NCBI RefSeq assembly: GCF_020172085.1
Contig: NZ_JAIVAT010000008.1
Location: 331,172 to 395,171 of the forward strand
Direction: 5' to 3'
DNA: 64,000 bases
From: Rossellomorea aquimaris
GTDB lineage: Bacteria > Bacillota > Bacilli > Bacillales > Bacillaceae_B
Both the position numbers and the translations under genes were made by a program. Below the pieces are notes generated by a model. The model was not told where the DNA came from. It was given only the letters and a program-made list of their open reading frames with translations, and ran no database searches. This document shows, piece by piece, positions 23,798 through 33,540 of the stretch. Positions within the stretch are counted from its first letter, which is position 1. Every line of letters begins with the position of its first letter.

Positions 23798-24106
23798 TTA
23801 CCCTCCAAATCCACCTTTAGAGCCGCTTCCGATTCCTGATTTATAACTCTTGGAGTAGGATTTATAACTTGAGAAATTTTTTAGGGCCGATTTGTTTTTA
23901 AACATTTTTCCGGCAAAATAATAGTAGCCGAAGTGAGAGGACCTGTCGTCATCGCAATAATACGTGCCGCTGTCGTCATCCCAATCCCAGTCGTCACAGT
24001 CTACATCCGTCGGTTCCGGTGGAAGGTCCTGATTACCGCAGCCACTCACCGATATCGCCATGACCGAGGCGGCTACTCCCGCCATCATTTTTTTCGTTTT
24101 ATTCAT
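23798..24106 (-). CDS. Small lipoprotein with acidic core and Gly-rich C-terminal tail
   Basis: 102 residues. A type II signal peptide ends in the lipobox VSGC (Cys23). A very acidic Asp/Trp stretch with two further Cys (37 and 51) is followed by a basic Ser/Lys/Tyr segment and the tail GIGSGSKGGFGG. Position and pattern resemble the YgiB/YjfM (DUF1190) partners of YgiC/YjfC enzymes, though the sequence itself is too divergent for me to assign. Its start overlaps the upstream stop as ATGA. The tail could be a modification target of the neighbouring ligase; this is inference. Confidence 0.8.
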   Translation of the reverse strand: MNKTKKMMAGVAASVMAISVSGCGNQDLPPEPTDVDCDDWDWDDDSGTYYCDDDRSSHFGYYYFAGKMFKNKSALKNFSSYKSYSKSYKSGIGSGSKGGFGG

Positions 24107-24567
24107 TTTCTTTCCTCCTCCAGCTTATATCCCGTTGCCTTTACATAAAGTATATACACATAGCGATCCTCATCGATTTCAGCAGAGTCGCGTTCCCATT
24201 CAACCCCGTCTATATAATAATAAACAGAACCGATGACGCTTAGAATATCAAGGTGATAGTCATGATGTTCTATTTTCAAGATAGGATTATTTTTTCGATG
24301 GTTCAGTTCGCGAATTTCCAATACCAATCGCTCAGGGGGAAATAGAGGATCCTTAAGTGGTTCCTCCTCATATGTTTCCACGTAAATGACGAATATGTTC
24401 CCTTCTATGGAAGAGGATAACTGTCTGTAGGTGACCCCTTCTTTTACGAAGAACTCACATTCCCTTCTTGCGAGGATTTGTTCGAGCTCAATATCGGGGT
24501 AGTGATAGATCGGTTCATAGGAGTCGGTTCCTTTTCTTAATCGATACTCTAATAATGGTTCTTTCAT
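24103..24567 (-). CDS. Unrecognised 154-residue protein, first gene of the ATP-grasp operon
   Basis: No family recognised. It has no signal peptide or membrane helix. It is rich in Glu, Tyr and Ile/Val beta-strand patterns (EGNIFVIYVETYEE, HHDYHLDILSVIGSVYYYIDG, DRYVYILYVKATGYKL), suggesting a compact cytosolic beta-rich domain. AGGAGG lies upstream of the ATG. The 4-base overlap with the lipoprotein gene and the shared operon point to a dedicated accessory role. It could belong to the DUF4178/YjfK-like groups seen in such operons, but I cannot confirm that. Confidence 0.7.
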   Translation of the reverse strand: MKEPLLEYRLRKGTDSYEPIYHYPDIELEQILARRECEFFVKEGVTYRQLSSSIEGNIFVIYVETYEEEPLKDPLFPPERLVLEIRELNHRKNNPILKIEHHDYHLDILSVIGSVYYYIDGVEWERDSAEIDEDRYVYILYVKATGYKLEEERK

Positions 24568-24607
24568 CTATTGGCAGCCTCCTACAATGATTTCTCTAAA
24601 CTATACG

Positions 24608-24649
24608 AACCAATGAGGAAAAGGTTTCAATTCCCAGAAGTTCATTGGT
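24608..24649. promoter_or_regulatory. Inverted repeat in the divergent ATP-grasp/K+ channel spacer
   Basis: ACCAATGA (24609-24616) and TCATTGGT (24642-24649) form an 8-bp inverted repeat in the 119-bp gap between the divergent operons. It is a possible shared operator. Confidence 0.3.
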
Positions 24650-24686
24650 ATGATTGAACTATGATTTTTAAAGAAGGAGGGTATGT

Positions 24687-25709
24687 ATGATTATTTTCCA
24701 AAGGATTTGGAAGCAAATCACGAAGATGGACTTCGGTTTCATTCTTCTATTATCACTGATTATCGTCCTGTTTGGAACCTTTGGCAGTCATTTTTTGGAA
24801 CCTGAAACATTTCCATCTCTGTTTGACGGATTCTGGTGGACGATGACGACCTTGACGACGGTCGGGTATGGGGATTACTTTCCGGTGTCGGTTGGAGGAA
24901 GGATGCTTGGAATCTTCCTCTTCATCTTCGGGATCGGGATCATCGGGGTTTTGATCAGTAAAACCGTCGATTCCATTACCACATTTCAGAAATTCAAAAG
25001 GGAGGGAAAGTTAGTGTATACATATGAAGATCATTATATTTATATCAATTGGTCAAAGAAAACGGAAAGGGCCATCGAAGAAATTCTTGCCCATGTTCCC
25101 GATGCTGAAATTGTCCTCATCGATATGCTTCCCATCACTCCGATTGAGCATGAGCAGGTCCATTTCATCCAGGGTGATCCCTCTGATGAGAAGGTGTTAC
25201 TGAAGGCCAATATCTTCGAGGCTAAACGGGTCGCCATCTTTTCTGATTCCAAAATCGAGGATCCTTCCCTGGTGGATGGTAAAACCTTGTTGATTGCGTC
25301 TGCCGTCGAAGGCTTATCAAAAACGCATCAACGGGAGGTACATACGATTGTGGAAGTGTCGGAAGACCGACATATTCCGAAGTTCCAGCATATCGCCGTC
25401 GAAGATTTCATTTTATCGAATGATTCCGTTTCTCTGCTTATGGCGAAAGCCACCCTACATCCTGGTACGACGACTTTATTCAGGCAGCTCTTGAGTAAAC
25501 GGTACGGCAACAATATCCACGAATTCAGCGTAAGAGATCATTGGAAGACGATCAAACAAGCCTCTGAAGAACTTCTGGAAAAAGGGGCCATTCTTCTTGC
25601 GGTGAATGATAATATGGATTTCAGCGATGCCATGAACAGGGAGCTCCAGCCGGACGATACTCTCTATGTTGTATGCCATGACCGTGTGTATGAACAATTG
25701 AACCAATAA
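24687..25709 (+). CDS. Potassium channel with TrkA-N (RCK) domain, YugO type
   Basis: 340 residues. Two membrane helices flank a pore loop with the selectivity filter TTVGYGDYFPV, then a cytosolic TrkA-N/RCK domain (FIQGDPSDEKVLLKANI, RVAIFSDS) and a C-terminal TrkA-C-like part. This is the architecture of YugO, the K+ channel used in biofilm electrical signalling in B. subtilis. GGAGG is 6 bases before the ATG. It is divergent from the ATP-grasp operon. A bidirectional terminator follows. Confidence 0.92.
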   Translation: MIIFQRIWKQITKMDFGFILLLSLIIVLFGTFGSHFLEPETFPSLFDGFWWTMTTLTTVGYGDYFPVSVGGRMLGIFLFIFGIGIIGVLISKTVDSITTFQKFKREGKLVYTYEDHYIYINWSKKTERAIEEILAHVPDAEIVLIDMLPITPIEHEQVHFIQGDPSDEKVLLKANIFEAKRVAIFSDSKIEDPSLVDGKTLLIASAVEGLSKTHQREVHTIVEVSEDRHIPKFQHIAVEDFILSNDSVSLLMAKATLHPGTTTLFRQLLSKRYGNNIHEFSVRDHWKTIKQASEELLEKGAILLAVNDNMDFSDAMNRELQPDDTLYVVCHDRVYEQLNQ

Positions 25710-25710
25710 A

Positions 25711-25745
25711 AAAACTCTCAGCCTTTCTAGGCTGAGAGTTTTTCA
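25711..25745. terminator. Bidirectional terminator, K+ channel and purA
   Basis: A 14-bp stem (25711-25724 with 25729-25742), 4-nt loop, with A- and T-runs on either side. Confidence 0.9.
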
Positions 25746-25749
25746 TTTA

Positions 25750-27042
25750 TTAATTCGGGCTCCATACGCTGCGAACGACATTCGTTTGAGAGCGATCTGG
25801 GCCTACTGAAAAGATGGAAAGAGGAATTCCTGTTAATTGGGAAACACGCTCTAGGTAGTGACGTGCGTTTTCAGGAAGATCCGTAAGCGTCTTGCATCCT
25901 GTGATGTCTTCCGTCCAGCCTGGAAGCTCTTCATACACAGGCTCACAATCAGCAAGGATGTTCAGGTTAGCAGGGAATTCTTCCATGACTTCTCCTTTGT
26001 ACTTGTAAGCAACACAGATTTTCAATTTTTCGATACCAGTTAAGACATCAATGGAGTTCAATGAAAGATCCGTTAACCCGCTGACACGGCGTGCGTGGCG
26101 AACAACGACACTGTCGAACCAGCCGACACGGCGAGGGCGTCCAGTCGTTGTACCATACTCACGGCCCACTTCACGGATCTGATCTCCGATTTCGTTCGTC
26201 AGTTCCGTTGGGAAAGGTCCGTCCCCTACACGTGTAGTGTATGCTTTTGATACTCCGACTACGTGGTTGATCTTTGTAGGGCCTACACCAGAACCGATCG
26301 TCACTCCACCGGCTACAGGATTTGAAGATGTAACAAACGGGTATGTACCTTGATCGATATCAAGCATAACCCCTTGAGCTCCTTCGAATAGAACGCGGCG
26401 ACCATTATCGATCGCATCGTTTAAGACAACGGATGTATCGACAACATAGTGCTTGATTTGTTGGCCGTACTCATAGTATTCATCAAGGATGTCTTCAATG
26501 TTGAAGCCTTCTGTTTCATAGAATTTTTCAAAAAGGCGGTTTTTCTCTTCCAGGTTACGAGCAAGCTTTTCTTCGAAAGATTGACGATCCAGAAGATCTG
26601 CAATACGGATTCCGACACGTGCTGCTTTATCCATATAAGCAGGACCGATTCCTTTTTTCGTTGTACCGATTTTGTTGGCACCTTTACGTTCTTCATCGAT
26701 TTCATCCAGTTTTAAGTGGTATGGAAGAATCACATGTGCACGGTTACTGATTCTAAGGTTGTCTGTTTTCACATCGCGGTCGTGAAGATACTTCAACTCT
26801 TTCACAAGAGCTTTAGGATCAACAACCATCCCATTACCGATTACGGATGTTTTTTCGTTATAAAAAATACCTGATGGAATTAAATGTAATTTATATGTTT
26901 CACCGTCAAACTTAATGGTGTGACCCGCGTTGTTCCCACCTTGGTAACGCGCGATAACCTCTGCATGTTCAGAAAGGAAGTCAGTGATCTTTCCTTTTCC
27001 TTCGTCTCCCCATTGTGTACCTACTACTACTACTGAAGACAT
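25750..27042 (-). CDS. purA: Adenylosuccinate synthetase
   Basis: A 430-residue enzyme joining IMP and aspartate with GTP, the committed step to [21 protein letters not shown] holds the P-loop, with [17 protein letters not shown] and GTTTGRPRR active-site motifs. The ATG at 27042 has GGAGGTGC upstream; the GTG at 27051 overlaps that site. The upstream region has a sigma-A promoter and a PurBox pair, so repression by PurR is expected. Confidence 0.98.
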   Translation of the reverse strand: MSSVVVVGTQWGDEGKGKITDFLSEHAEVIARYQGGNNAGHTIKFDGETYKLHLIPSGIFYNEKTSVIGNGMVVDPKALVKELKYLHDRDVKTDNLRISNRAHVILPYHLKLDEIDEERKGANKIGTTKKGIGPAYMDKAARVGIRIADLLDRQSFEEKLARNLEEKNRLFEKFYETEGFNIEDILDEYYEYGQQIKHYVVDTSVVLNDAIDNGRRVLFEGAQGVMLDIDQGTYPFVTSSNPVAGGVTIGSGVGPTKINHVVGVSKAYTTRVGDGPFPTELTNEIGDQIREVGREYGTTTGRPRRVGWFDSVVVRHARRVSGLTDLSLNSIDVLTGIEKLKICVAYKYKGEVMEEFPANLNILADCEPVYEELPGWTEDITGCKTLTDLPENARHYLERVSQLTGIPLSIFSVGPDRSQTNVVRSVWSPN

Positions 27043-27093
27043 ATTAAGCACCTCCGACGGGAATTAGTATTCCCTCTTTTATCAAACAAACTC

Positions 27094-27122
27094 ATTTTAT
27101 CAACACCGAAAGTGAAAGTCAA
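27094..27122 (-). promoter_or_regulatory. purA sigma-A promoter
   Basis: TTGACT (27117-27122) - 17 bp - TAAAAT (27094-27099) on the minus strand, about 50 bp before the purA start. Confidence 0.75.
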
Positions 27123-27125
27123 TTA

Positions 27126-27169
27126 AAACACGAACGTTTTTATAGGTAATTATATTTATGTTCGTATAA
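27126..27169. promoter_or_regulatory. PurR operator (inverted PurBox pair)
   Basis: CGAAC (27131-27135) and GTTCG (27160-27164) are inverted in AT-rich context, just upstream of the purA -35. Spacing and flanks (ACGAACGTTTTT) fit the Bacillus PurBox. Confidence 0.7.
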
Positions 27170-27232
27170 TATTGGACTTCCTACCCAAAAACCCTTAGTA
27201 TTCCTCTGGCTCTGTTCAATTAGCGTATTCTT

Positions 27233-27346
27233 GATTGTCAGGGGATTCACTCCCTTTCCGCGGACGTTCGGCCAAGCCTCCTCGCTTCGCTCCGGGGTCT
27301 TGACTCGCCCGTTTTCCGCAGGAGTCTCGCAAATCCCCTGACAATC
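27233..27346. repeat. 114-bp palindromic element with 15-bp perfect terminal inverted repeats
   Basis: GATTGTCAGGGGATT (27233-27247) is inverted exactly at 27332-27346. The interior is GC-rich and shares motifs (TTTCCGCGGA, CCTCCTCG, GGGGTCT, CCGCAGGAGTC) with the ~125-bp family below. Confidence 0.75.
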
Positions 27347-27518
27347 TTATAAATGAAAAATTTGAACAGATCTCACTAAGCATGATCATAGTCTGAAGGT
27401 GTTTAGTAATCAATTTATAGTGATTTCAGTAAAATAACTGCCCAACTTTAGAAAATGCTGCTATTTTAATGTATTTTGTATTGATAAAAGTCTTTATTTA
27501 GAAACTGATGCTTAGAAA

Positions 27519-27644
27519 GTTGATTGGAGCGGAAGGTGCTCGACTCCTGCGGGAAATGCGTGAAAGTTGAGACCCCGCAGGGCGAAGCCCGAGGAGACTC
27601 AACTCACGCCCCGCGGAAAGCGAGCACCTGCAGCGGAAATCAAC
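27519..27644 (+). repeat. ~125-bp GC-rich Bacillus intergenic repeat, copy 1
   Basis: It runs from GTTGATTGGAGCGGAAGG to AGCGGAAATCAAC, with internal CTCCTGCGGGAAATG and CCCCGCGGAAAGCGAGCACC. Nearly the same sequence occurs inverted at 38341-38465. Confidence 0.85.
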
Positions 27645-27777
27645 CGACCACTATCCTTTTTAAAATAAGATTAGGGCATGTTCAGTCAGATTATATAGCG
27701 CAATATACAATATTTTGCTAATCTAAAATAAGCATTTTGAATTTTACATACAATTTTAATACTGAGGTGACGATGAT

Positions 27778-29502
27778 ATGATTAGACGATTTTTCAGTTA
27801 TTACCGGCCACACCGACGGCTTTTTTCTATTGATTTTGCGTGTGCGGTGTTGGTAGGTCTTTTGGAACTGGGATTTCCCATAGCTGTTTCATGGTTTATT
27901 GATTCCCTGTTGCCCGAGGGAAATTGGAGCACCATCCTGGCAGTTTCGGCTGGCCTTTTGGTTCTGTATCTGCTCAGTTCGAGCATGCAGTTCGTGGTGA
28001 ACTACTGGGGGCATAAGCTCGGGATCAATATCGAGACCGATATGAGGCGGGAGCTGTTTCAGCATGTACAACGACAGTCTTTCCGCTTCTTTGACAATAC
28101 GAAAACGGGTCATATCATGAGCCGGGTGACAAACGACCTGATGGATATCGGGGAGCTTGCCCACCACGGTCCTGAAGACTTGTTCATTGCGGTCATGACC
28201 TTTATCGGGGCATTTTGGATCATGCTCTCGATCAACATGGAGCTTGCGTTAGTAGCCATCATCATCGTTCCGTTCCTGGTCTGGTTGATTTCGTATTCAA
28301 ATATTAAAATGAACGCTGCCTGGACAAAGATGTATGGAAACATAGCAGACGTCAACAGCCGCGTTGAAGACAGCGTGTCTGGGGCAAGGGTGGTACAATC
28401 CTTTACGAATGAATCCTTTGAAATGGAACGCTTCAACGAAAATAATCAATTCTTTCGTAAGTCCAAGTTGAAGGCTTATAACGTGATGAGCGTGAATTTA
28501 TCCGGTATTTATATAACGACCCGCTTGATGACTCTGATTATTTTAGTATATGGGGCGTGGTTAAGCTTCTCCGGGGTTCTTTCGTATGGTGAACTCGTCG
28601 CCTTCATTCTTTATATCAACGTCCTGTTTAAACCAATTGACAAGATTTCTGCTTTATTGGAGCTTTATCCGAAGGGGATGGCAGGCTTTAAACGGTTCAC
28701 TGAGCTTATGGACATGGAGCCGGATATTGAAAACCGCCCCCACGCAGTTGAAGTTTCCACTTTGAGAGGCGATATTGCATTTAAAGACGTCACCTTTGGA
28801 TACGAATCTGAACGGCCGATTCTACAGGATTTATCCTTTACGATTCAATCAGGACAGACCGTTGCCTTTGTTGGACCTTCCGGGGCCGGAAAGACAACGA
28901 TTTGCTCTTTGATTCCACGCTTCTATGATATTGAAAGAGGAGCCATCACCATAGATGGGATCGATATCCGTGAGATGACGAAGGAATCCCTTCGTTCCCA
29001 AATCGGGATCGTTCAGCAAGATGTCTTCTTATTCACGGGGACGCTCCGTGAAAATATTGCCTATGGGAAGCTTGATGCGACACAAGAGGAGATTGAGGAA
29101 GCGTCGAGGCGTGCCCATTTGACGGATCTGATAGCATCCCTGCCGAATGGATATGACACACAGATCGGGGAGAGGGGATTGAAGCTGTCAGGCGGACAAA
29201 AGCAGCGCTTGTCCATTGCACGCATGTTCCTTAAGAACCCGAGAATATTGATCCTTGATGAAGCTACCTCTGCACTGGATACAGAAACCGAAGCTATCAT
29301 CCAGGAAGCACTGAATGAATTAGCAAAAGAACGAACGACCCTTGTCATCGCACACCGACTGGCAACGATCCGAAAAGCGGACCGGATATTGGTCGTCACT
29401 GAAAACGGGATTGCGGAAGACGGTACTCATGAAGAACTTCTGTCAAAAGAAGACGGTATCTTTACCCGACTCCACGCCCATCAGCACGCAACCATTCTAT
29501 AA
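27778..29502 (+). CDS. ABC exporter (half-transporter, fused permease and ATPase; YwjA-like)
   Basis: A 574-residue type IV ABC exporter: six membrane helices in residues 1-310, then a nucleotide-binding domain with Walker A GPSGAGKTT, Q-loop (IGIVQQD), signature LSGGQKQR, Walker B ILILDEATSALD and switch His (IAHRLATI). Such MsbA-like homodimers or heterodimers export lipids, drugs or peptides. Size and make-up resemble B. subtilis YwjA. GAGGTGA is upstream of the ATG. There is no partner subunit beside it, so a homodimer is likely. Confidence 0.92.
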   Translation: MIRRFFSYYRPHRRLFSIDFACAVLVGLLELGFPIAVSWFIDSLLPEGNWSTILAVSAGLLVLYLLSSSMQFVVNYWGHKLGINIETDMRRELFQHVQRQSFRFFDNTKTGHIMSRVTNDLMDIGELAHHGPEDLFIAVMTFIGAFWIMLSINMELALVAIIIVPFLVWLISYSNIKMNAAWTKMYGNIADVNSRVEDSVSGARVVQSFTNESFEMERFNENNQFFRKSKLKAYNVMSVNLSGIYITTRLMTLIILVYGAWLSFSGVLSYGELVAFILYINVLFKPIDKISALLELYPKGMAGFKRFTELMDMEPDIENRPHAVEVSTLRGDIAFKDVTFGYESERPILQDLSFTIQSGQTVAFVGPSGAGKTTICSLIPRFYDIERGAITIDGIDIREMTKESLRSQIGIVQQDVFLFTGTLRENIAYGKLDATQEEIEEASRRAHLTDLIASLPNGYDTQIGERGLKLSGGQKQRLSIARMFLKNPRILILDEATSALDTETEAIIQEALNELAKERTTLVIAHRLATIRKADRILVVTENGIAEDGTHEELLSKEDGIFTRLHAHQHATIL

Positions 29503-29506
29503 CGAC

Positions 29507-29540
29507 AAAAAAATCCAAGCCGAGTAGCTTGGATTTTTTC
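29507..29540. terminator. Bidirectional terminator, ABC exporter and dnaC
   Basis: A 13-bp stem (29508-29520 with 29527-29539) with a 6-nt loop and A/T runs. Confidence 0.9.
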
Positions 29541-29542
29541 TG

Positions 29543-30895
29543 TTACGCAGGAGCGTCGTCAAAGCGCCGCTCGAGATTAACGAATTTATTATATTCTTTC
29601 ACGAACGCCAAGGATACGTTTCCGACAGGACCGTTACGCTGTTTGGCAATGATGATTTCGATAATATTCTTATTCTCCGCTTCTTTGTCATAGTAATCTT
29701 CACGGTATAAGAAGGCTACGATATCCGCATCCTGCTCGATACTTCCGGATTCACGGATATCGGACATCATTGGACGCTTATCCTGACGCTGCTCCACTCC
29801 ACGGGAGAGCTGGGATAAGGCAATGACGGGTACCTGCAGTTCACGGGCCAGTCCTTTCAGGGAACGGGAGATTTCAGAAACCTCCTGCTGACGGTTCTCT
29901 CCGGAGCGGCCACTTCCCTGGATCAACTGCAAGTAGTCGATGAGGATCATACCAAGGCCGTGTTCTTGGGCAAGGCGACGGCATTTGGAACGAATTTCTC
30001 CTACTTTAATACCCGGCGTATCGTCAATATAAATACCGGCATTGGAGAGGCTTCCCATGGCCATGGTCAGCTTTCTCCAGTCTTCATCTGTTAAATCACC
30101 TGTACGGAGATTCTGCGCATTGATGTTGCCTTCTGCACAGAGCATACGCATGACGAGCTGTTCTGCCCCCATCTCCAGAGAGAAAATGGCCACATTTTCT
30201 TTCGCCTTTACGGCAACGTTTTGAGCAATGTTCAAAGCAAAGGCTGTCTTACCCATGGAAGGACGTGCTCCCACAATGATCAAGTCATTTCGCTGGAAAC
30301 CTGCCGTCATATGGTCAAGATCGGCGAATCCAGTTGAAATACCTGTAACATCACCTTTACGATTCGTAAGGGTTTCGATATTATCATACGTTCGCACAAG
30401 TACATCTTTAATATTATGGAATGCCCCTGCATTTTTACGCTGAGCCACTTCCATGATGTTTTTTTCCGCTTCGCTCAACAGGCTATCCACTTCATCTTCC
30501 CGGGCATAGCCATCAGAAGCAATATCTGTAGCTGTTCGAATCAACCTGCGAAGCAGGGATTTCTCTTCCACAATCTTTGCGTAGTATTCAATATTGGCAG
30601 CAGTAGGAACGGAAGCAGCAAGCTCACTCAAGTAAGCGACCCCTCCGACATCCTCAAGTTCCTTTGCTGCGGCAAGTTCCTCTGTCACCGTAATCAAATC
30701 GACGGCTTTCCCGCCGTCCCCCAGATTCAGCATGACATTGTATATCCGCTGGTGAGAATGACGATAGAAATCCTCGGGAATCAATATTTCCGATGTAGTC
30801 GTCAATGCACTGGGTTCTAAGAAAATAGCCCCTAATACCGCTTGTTCAGCCTCAATATTCTGAGGAGGAACCCGGTCCTGAAACATTTCATTCAT
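29543..30895 (-). CDS. dnaC: Replicative DNA helicase (DnaB type; DnaC in Bacillus naming)
   Basis: A 450-residue hexameric fork helicase. The N-terminal DnaB domain begins RVPPQNIEAEQAVLGAIF and contains DFYRHSHQRIY. The RecA-like C-terminal domain has Walker A GARPSMGKTAFALN, IFSLEMGAEQL, Walker B ILIDYLQLIQG and the arginine finger region near KRNGPVGNVSLAF. GGGAGG lies about 10 bases before the ATG. It lies downstream of rplI and gdpP, as in other Bacillus, but with its own leader. Confidence 0.98.
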   Translation of the reverse strand: MNEMFQDRVPPQNIEAEQAVLGAIFLEPSALTTTSEILIPEDFYRHSHQRIYNVMLNLGDGGKAVDLITVTEELAAAKELEDVGGVAYLSELAASVPTAANIEYYAKIVEEKSLLRRLIRTATDIASDGYAREDEVDSLLSEAEKNIMEVAQRKNAGAFHNIKDVLVRTYDNIETLTNRKGDVTGISTGFADLDHMTAGFQRNDLIIVGARPSMGKTAFALNIAQNVAVKAKENVAIFSLEMGAEQLVMRMLCAEGNINAQNLRTGDLTDEDWRKLTMAMGSLSNAGIYIDDTPGIKVGEIRSKCRRLAQEHGLGMILIDYLQLIQGSGRSGENRQQEVSEISRSLKGLARELQVPVIALSQLSRGVEQRQDKRPMMSDIRESGSIEQDADIVAFLYREDYYDKEAENKNIIEIIIAKQRNGPVGNVSLAFVKEYNKFVNLERRFDDAPA

Positions 30896-30985
30896 CTATG
30901 CTCAAGCCTCCCTTACGATCTAGTGAGCGTTGCCCACAGATCCTGACTTTCATTATCTATATAAAAAAAGAATGGTATTCTACCG

Positions 30986-31021
30986 AAAAAATGTGATCAG
31001 GATAATATCCAGATCACATTT
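30986..31021 (-). terminator. Terminator of yybS-gdpP-rplI
   Basis: A 10-bp stem AAATGTGATC/GATCACATTT with a paired inner GGAT/ATCC and a T-run on the minus strand. Confidence 0.85.
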
Positions 31022-31097
31022 CATATCAAACTATATTCATTTTAACATGTTTTTCGAAAAATGAAGTTACCAAATTTCGTATATTCCAGAAGGAAGA

Positions 31098-31544
31098 TTA
31101 TTCTTCCGTTACGTGTACCTTTAATGTAGCTGACACATCCGTATGCAGTTTCACAGGAACGTTCGTGTAACCAAGGGCACGGATAGCGTCGTTCATTTCG
31201 ATTTTTCGTTTATCGATTTTGATGTCATGAGCCTTTTTCAACTCATCGGCGATTTGCTTGCTCGTGATAGATCCGAACAAACGGCCGCCTTCACCAGACT
31301 TTGCTTTCATTTCGACAGTGATATCTTCCAGCGTCGTCTTCAATTTCTTTGCTTCTTCCAATTCTTCCTGAGCGATCTGTTTTTCTTTCTTCTTTTGACC
31401 CTCAAGTTGCCCCATATTAGCGTTCGTTGCTTCGACTGCAAGCCCCTTTTTCAATAAGAAGTTATGCGCATAGCCGTCCGCTACGTTCTTCACTTCGCCT
31501 TTTTTTCCTTTACCTTTTACGTCTTTCAAGAAAATAACTTTCAT
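31098..31544 (-). CDS. rplI: 50S ribosomal protein L9
   Basis: 148 residues. The N-terminal domain [26 protein letters not shown] and [13 protein letters not shown], the long connecting helix, and a C-terminal domain with [19 protein letters not shown] are diagnostic. It binds 23S rRNA at the L1 stalk base. It overlaps gdpP as ATGA, so it is translationally coupled. Confidence 0.98.
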   Translation of the reverse strand: MKVIFLKDVKGKGKKGEVKNVADGYAHNFLLKKGLAVEATNANMGQLEGQKKKEKQIAQEELEEAKKLKTTLEDITVEMKAKSGEGGRLFGSITSKQIADELKKAHDIKIDKRKIEMNDAIRALGYTNVPVKLHTDVSATLKVHVTEE

Positions 31545-33514
31545 ATCTCTTTTCTCCCTTCAAAATAATCATTTAATGCTTCTTTCAGCTGTTCTTCCGC
31601 TTCCAGGACGGATACATGCTTAATTTGAGTGGCGGCATTCGTTAAATGACCTCCACCGTTCAGGTTTTCCATGATGATCTGTACATTGACATCCCCGAGA
31701 GATCGGGCACTGATCCCGACTGTTTCAGGATCCCGCTTCGAAATGACGAAGGAAGCAATGACTTCATCCATGGTCAATAAGGTGTCTGCTGCTTGGGCAA
31801 TGAGGACTGGATCATATATGACATCTTCCTCCGCTTTCGCAATCGCGACTCCTTCACGGTGGAACTTGACCGACTCTATTAAACGGGAACGCTTGATGTA
31901 CGTATCGACATCTTCTTTCAAAAACTTCTGGACGAGCACCGTGTCAGCTCCCTGTGCCCGCAAATACGATGCAGCATCAAATGTTCTCGATCCCGTCCTG
32001 AGCGTAAAGCTCTTCGTATCGACAATGATCCCTGCCAGGAGGGAGGTGGCTTCCAACATCGTGATTTTCTCATGCTTCGGCTGATACTCCAGCAACTCTG
32101 TCACAAGCTCTGCCGTGGATGAAGCATAAGGTTCCATATAAACAAGGAGTGGATTTTTAATGAAATCTTCTCCGCGGCGATGATGGTCGATGACAACGAC
32201 TTTATCGACTTTATTTAACAGTTTTTCTTCAATGACCAAGGAAGGCTTATGGGTATCGACCACGACGAGCAGCGTATCATCCGTTGCCATCTCAAGTGCT
32301 TCCTCAGGCGTGATAAAGCGTGGATGGAGGTCCGAGTTTGCTTTGATTTCCTTCATCAAACGTTTCACACCGTTGTCGATTTCATTAAAGTTCAGGACGA
32401 CGTACCCTTCCCGTTGGTTCATCTGAGCCACTTTCCGTATCCCGATGGCCGCTCCGATGGCGTCCATATCGGGATGCTTATGACCCATGATGATGACTTT
32501 GTCACTCTCGACCATGATTTCCTTCAAGGCATGGGAAATGACTCTGGCCCGGACGCGGGTGCGTTTTTCCATCGGATTGGTTTTTCCGCCATAGAATTTA
32601 ACCTTTCCATTGGTCTGTTTGATGGCTACCTGATCCCCACCCCGACCCAAGGCAAGGTCCAGACTTGATTGGGCGAGTGTCCCGAGTTCAGGCAGGGAGG
32701 AAACCCCTGTCCCGACACCGATACTTAAAGTGAGGGGAACATTCTGCTTTGAAGTTGTATCCCTTACATCATCCAGGATGCCGAATTTTTCTTTCTCCAG
32801 CACCTGAAGGATCTTCTCGTTTATGACGGCGATAAAGCGCTCCGAAGATACCCTCTTCAGAAACACACCGTATTCTTTTGCCCACTTATTCAGAATGGAT
32901 GTCACGAGGCTGTTCAGGCTGCTTCTCGTCTGGTCATCCATCCCCTGGGTCAATTCATCATAATTATCCAGAAAGATGATTCCAATATTTGTGCGTTCAT
33001 CATGATATTGCTTTTCAATTTCCTTCTGTTCTGTGACATCGAAGAAATAGAGCAATTTTTCTTTGAGCTTCAATACGACGTGATACTTTCTCTCATTAAT
33101 CGTCACAATTTCAGAATCGACTTCCTGCTTGATTAATGGGACAAGTGATTCCGCCACATCGTATAACGATCTTCCAACGACTGTATCTTCATTGAAACAT
33201 GAGGCCAGAAAAGGATTTGTCCATTCTATGTAATATTCATCATTGATCAACATGATCCCAATCGGCATCTCCATAAGAGCTTCTTCCCCTACCCGCTTTA
33301 CGCGATAAGATAGAGTGGAGATATATTCCTCTGTTTCGTCATGAGACCTTCTCTCGAAATAAAATGCGAGAAAATACACGATTCCAAAGACAATCAACCC
33401 TATTAACGAAATGATCCATTGGTAAAAGGCCACCGATATTAACAATAGAGCTGTTAATATAGCTAGTCCGTACAACGGGTAGCGGATCATTCGCTTATTA
33501 AAATAAGATGGCAT
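31541..33514 (-). CDS. gdpP: c-di-AMP phosphodiesterase GdpP
   Basis: 657 residues. Two N-terminal membrane helices precede a degenerate haem-binding PAS (about 85-145), a degenerate GGDEF (about 170-305) and a DHH/DHHA1 phosphodiesterase ([27 protein letters not shown] and, near the end, the nucleotide-binding [12 protein letters not shown]). It hydrolyses c-di-AMP to pApA and so affects K+ balance and beta-lactam tolerance. It lies between yybS and rplI in one operon. Confidence 0.97.
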   Translation of the reverse strand: MPSYFNKRMIRYPLYGLAILTALLLISVAFYQWIISLIGLIVFGIVYFLAFYFERRSHDETEEYISTLSYRVKRVGEEALMEMPIGIMLINDEYYIEWTNPFLASCFNEDTVVGRSLYDVAESLVPLIKQEVDSEIVTINERKYHVVLKLKEKLLYFFDVTEQKEIEKQYHDERTNIGIIFLDNYDELTQGMDDQTRSSLNSLVTSILNKWAKEYGVFLKRVSSERFIAVINEKILQVLEKEKFGILDDVRDTTSKQNVPLTLSIGVGTGVSSLPELGTLAQSSLDLALGRGGDQVAIKQTNGKVKFYGGKTNPMEKRTRVRARVISHALKEIMVESDKVIIMGHKHPDMDAIGAAIGIRKVAQMNQREGYVVLNFNEIDNGVKRLMKEIKANSDLHPRFITPEEALEMATDDTLLVVVDTHKPSLVIEEKLLNKVDKVVVIDHHRRGEDFIKNPLLVYMEPYASSTAELVTELLEYQPKHEKITMLEATSLLAGIIVDTKSFTLRTGSRTFDAASYLRAQGADTVLVQKFLKEDVDTYIKRSRLIESVKFHREGVAIAKAEEDVIYDPVLIAQAADTLLTMDEVIASFVISKRDPETVGISARSLGDVNVQIIMENLNGGGHLTNAATQIKHVSVLEAEEQLKEALNDYFEGRKEI

Positions 33515-33540
33515 GATTTCAGCTCCTGGAACTTAAATTT

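Larger units (their letters stand above)
27170..27777. other. Intergenic region with two palindromic elements
   Basis: No gene is seen. It contains the GC-rich elements at 27233-27346 and 27519-27644. Frames across them are by-products of the repeats. Confidence 0.6.

Noticed and set aside
27216..27413. Small open frame in the 27.2-kb element (and another at 27524-27721)
   Set aside because: Both lie in palindromic repeats; the translated sequence has no family and the frames are not preserved between copies.
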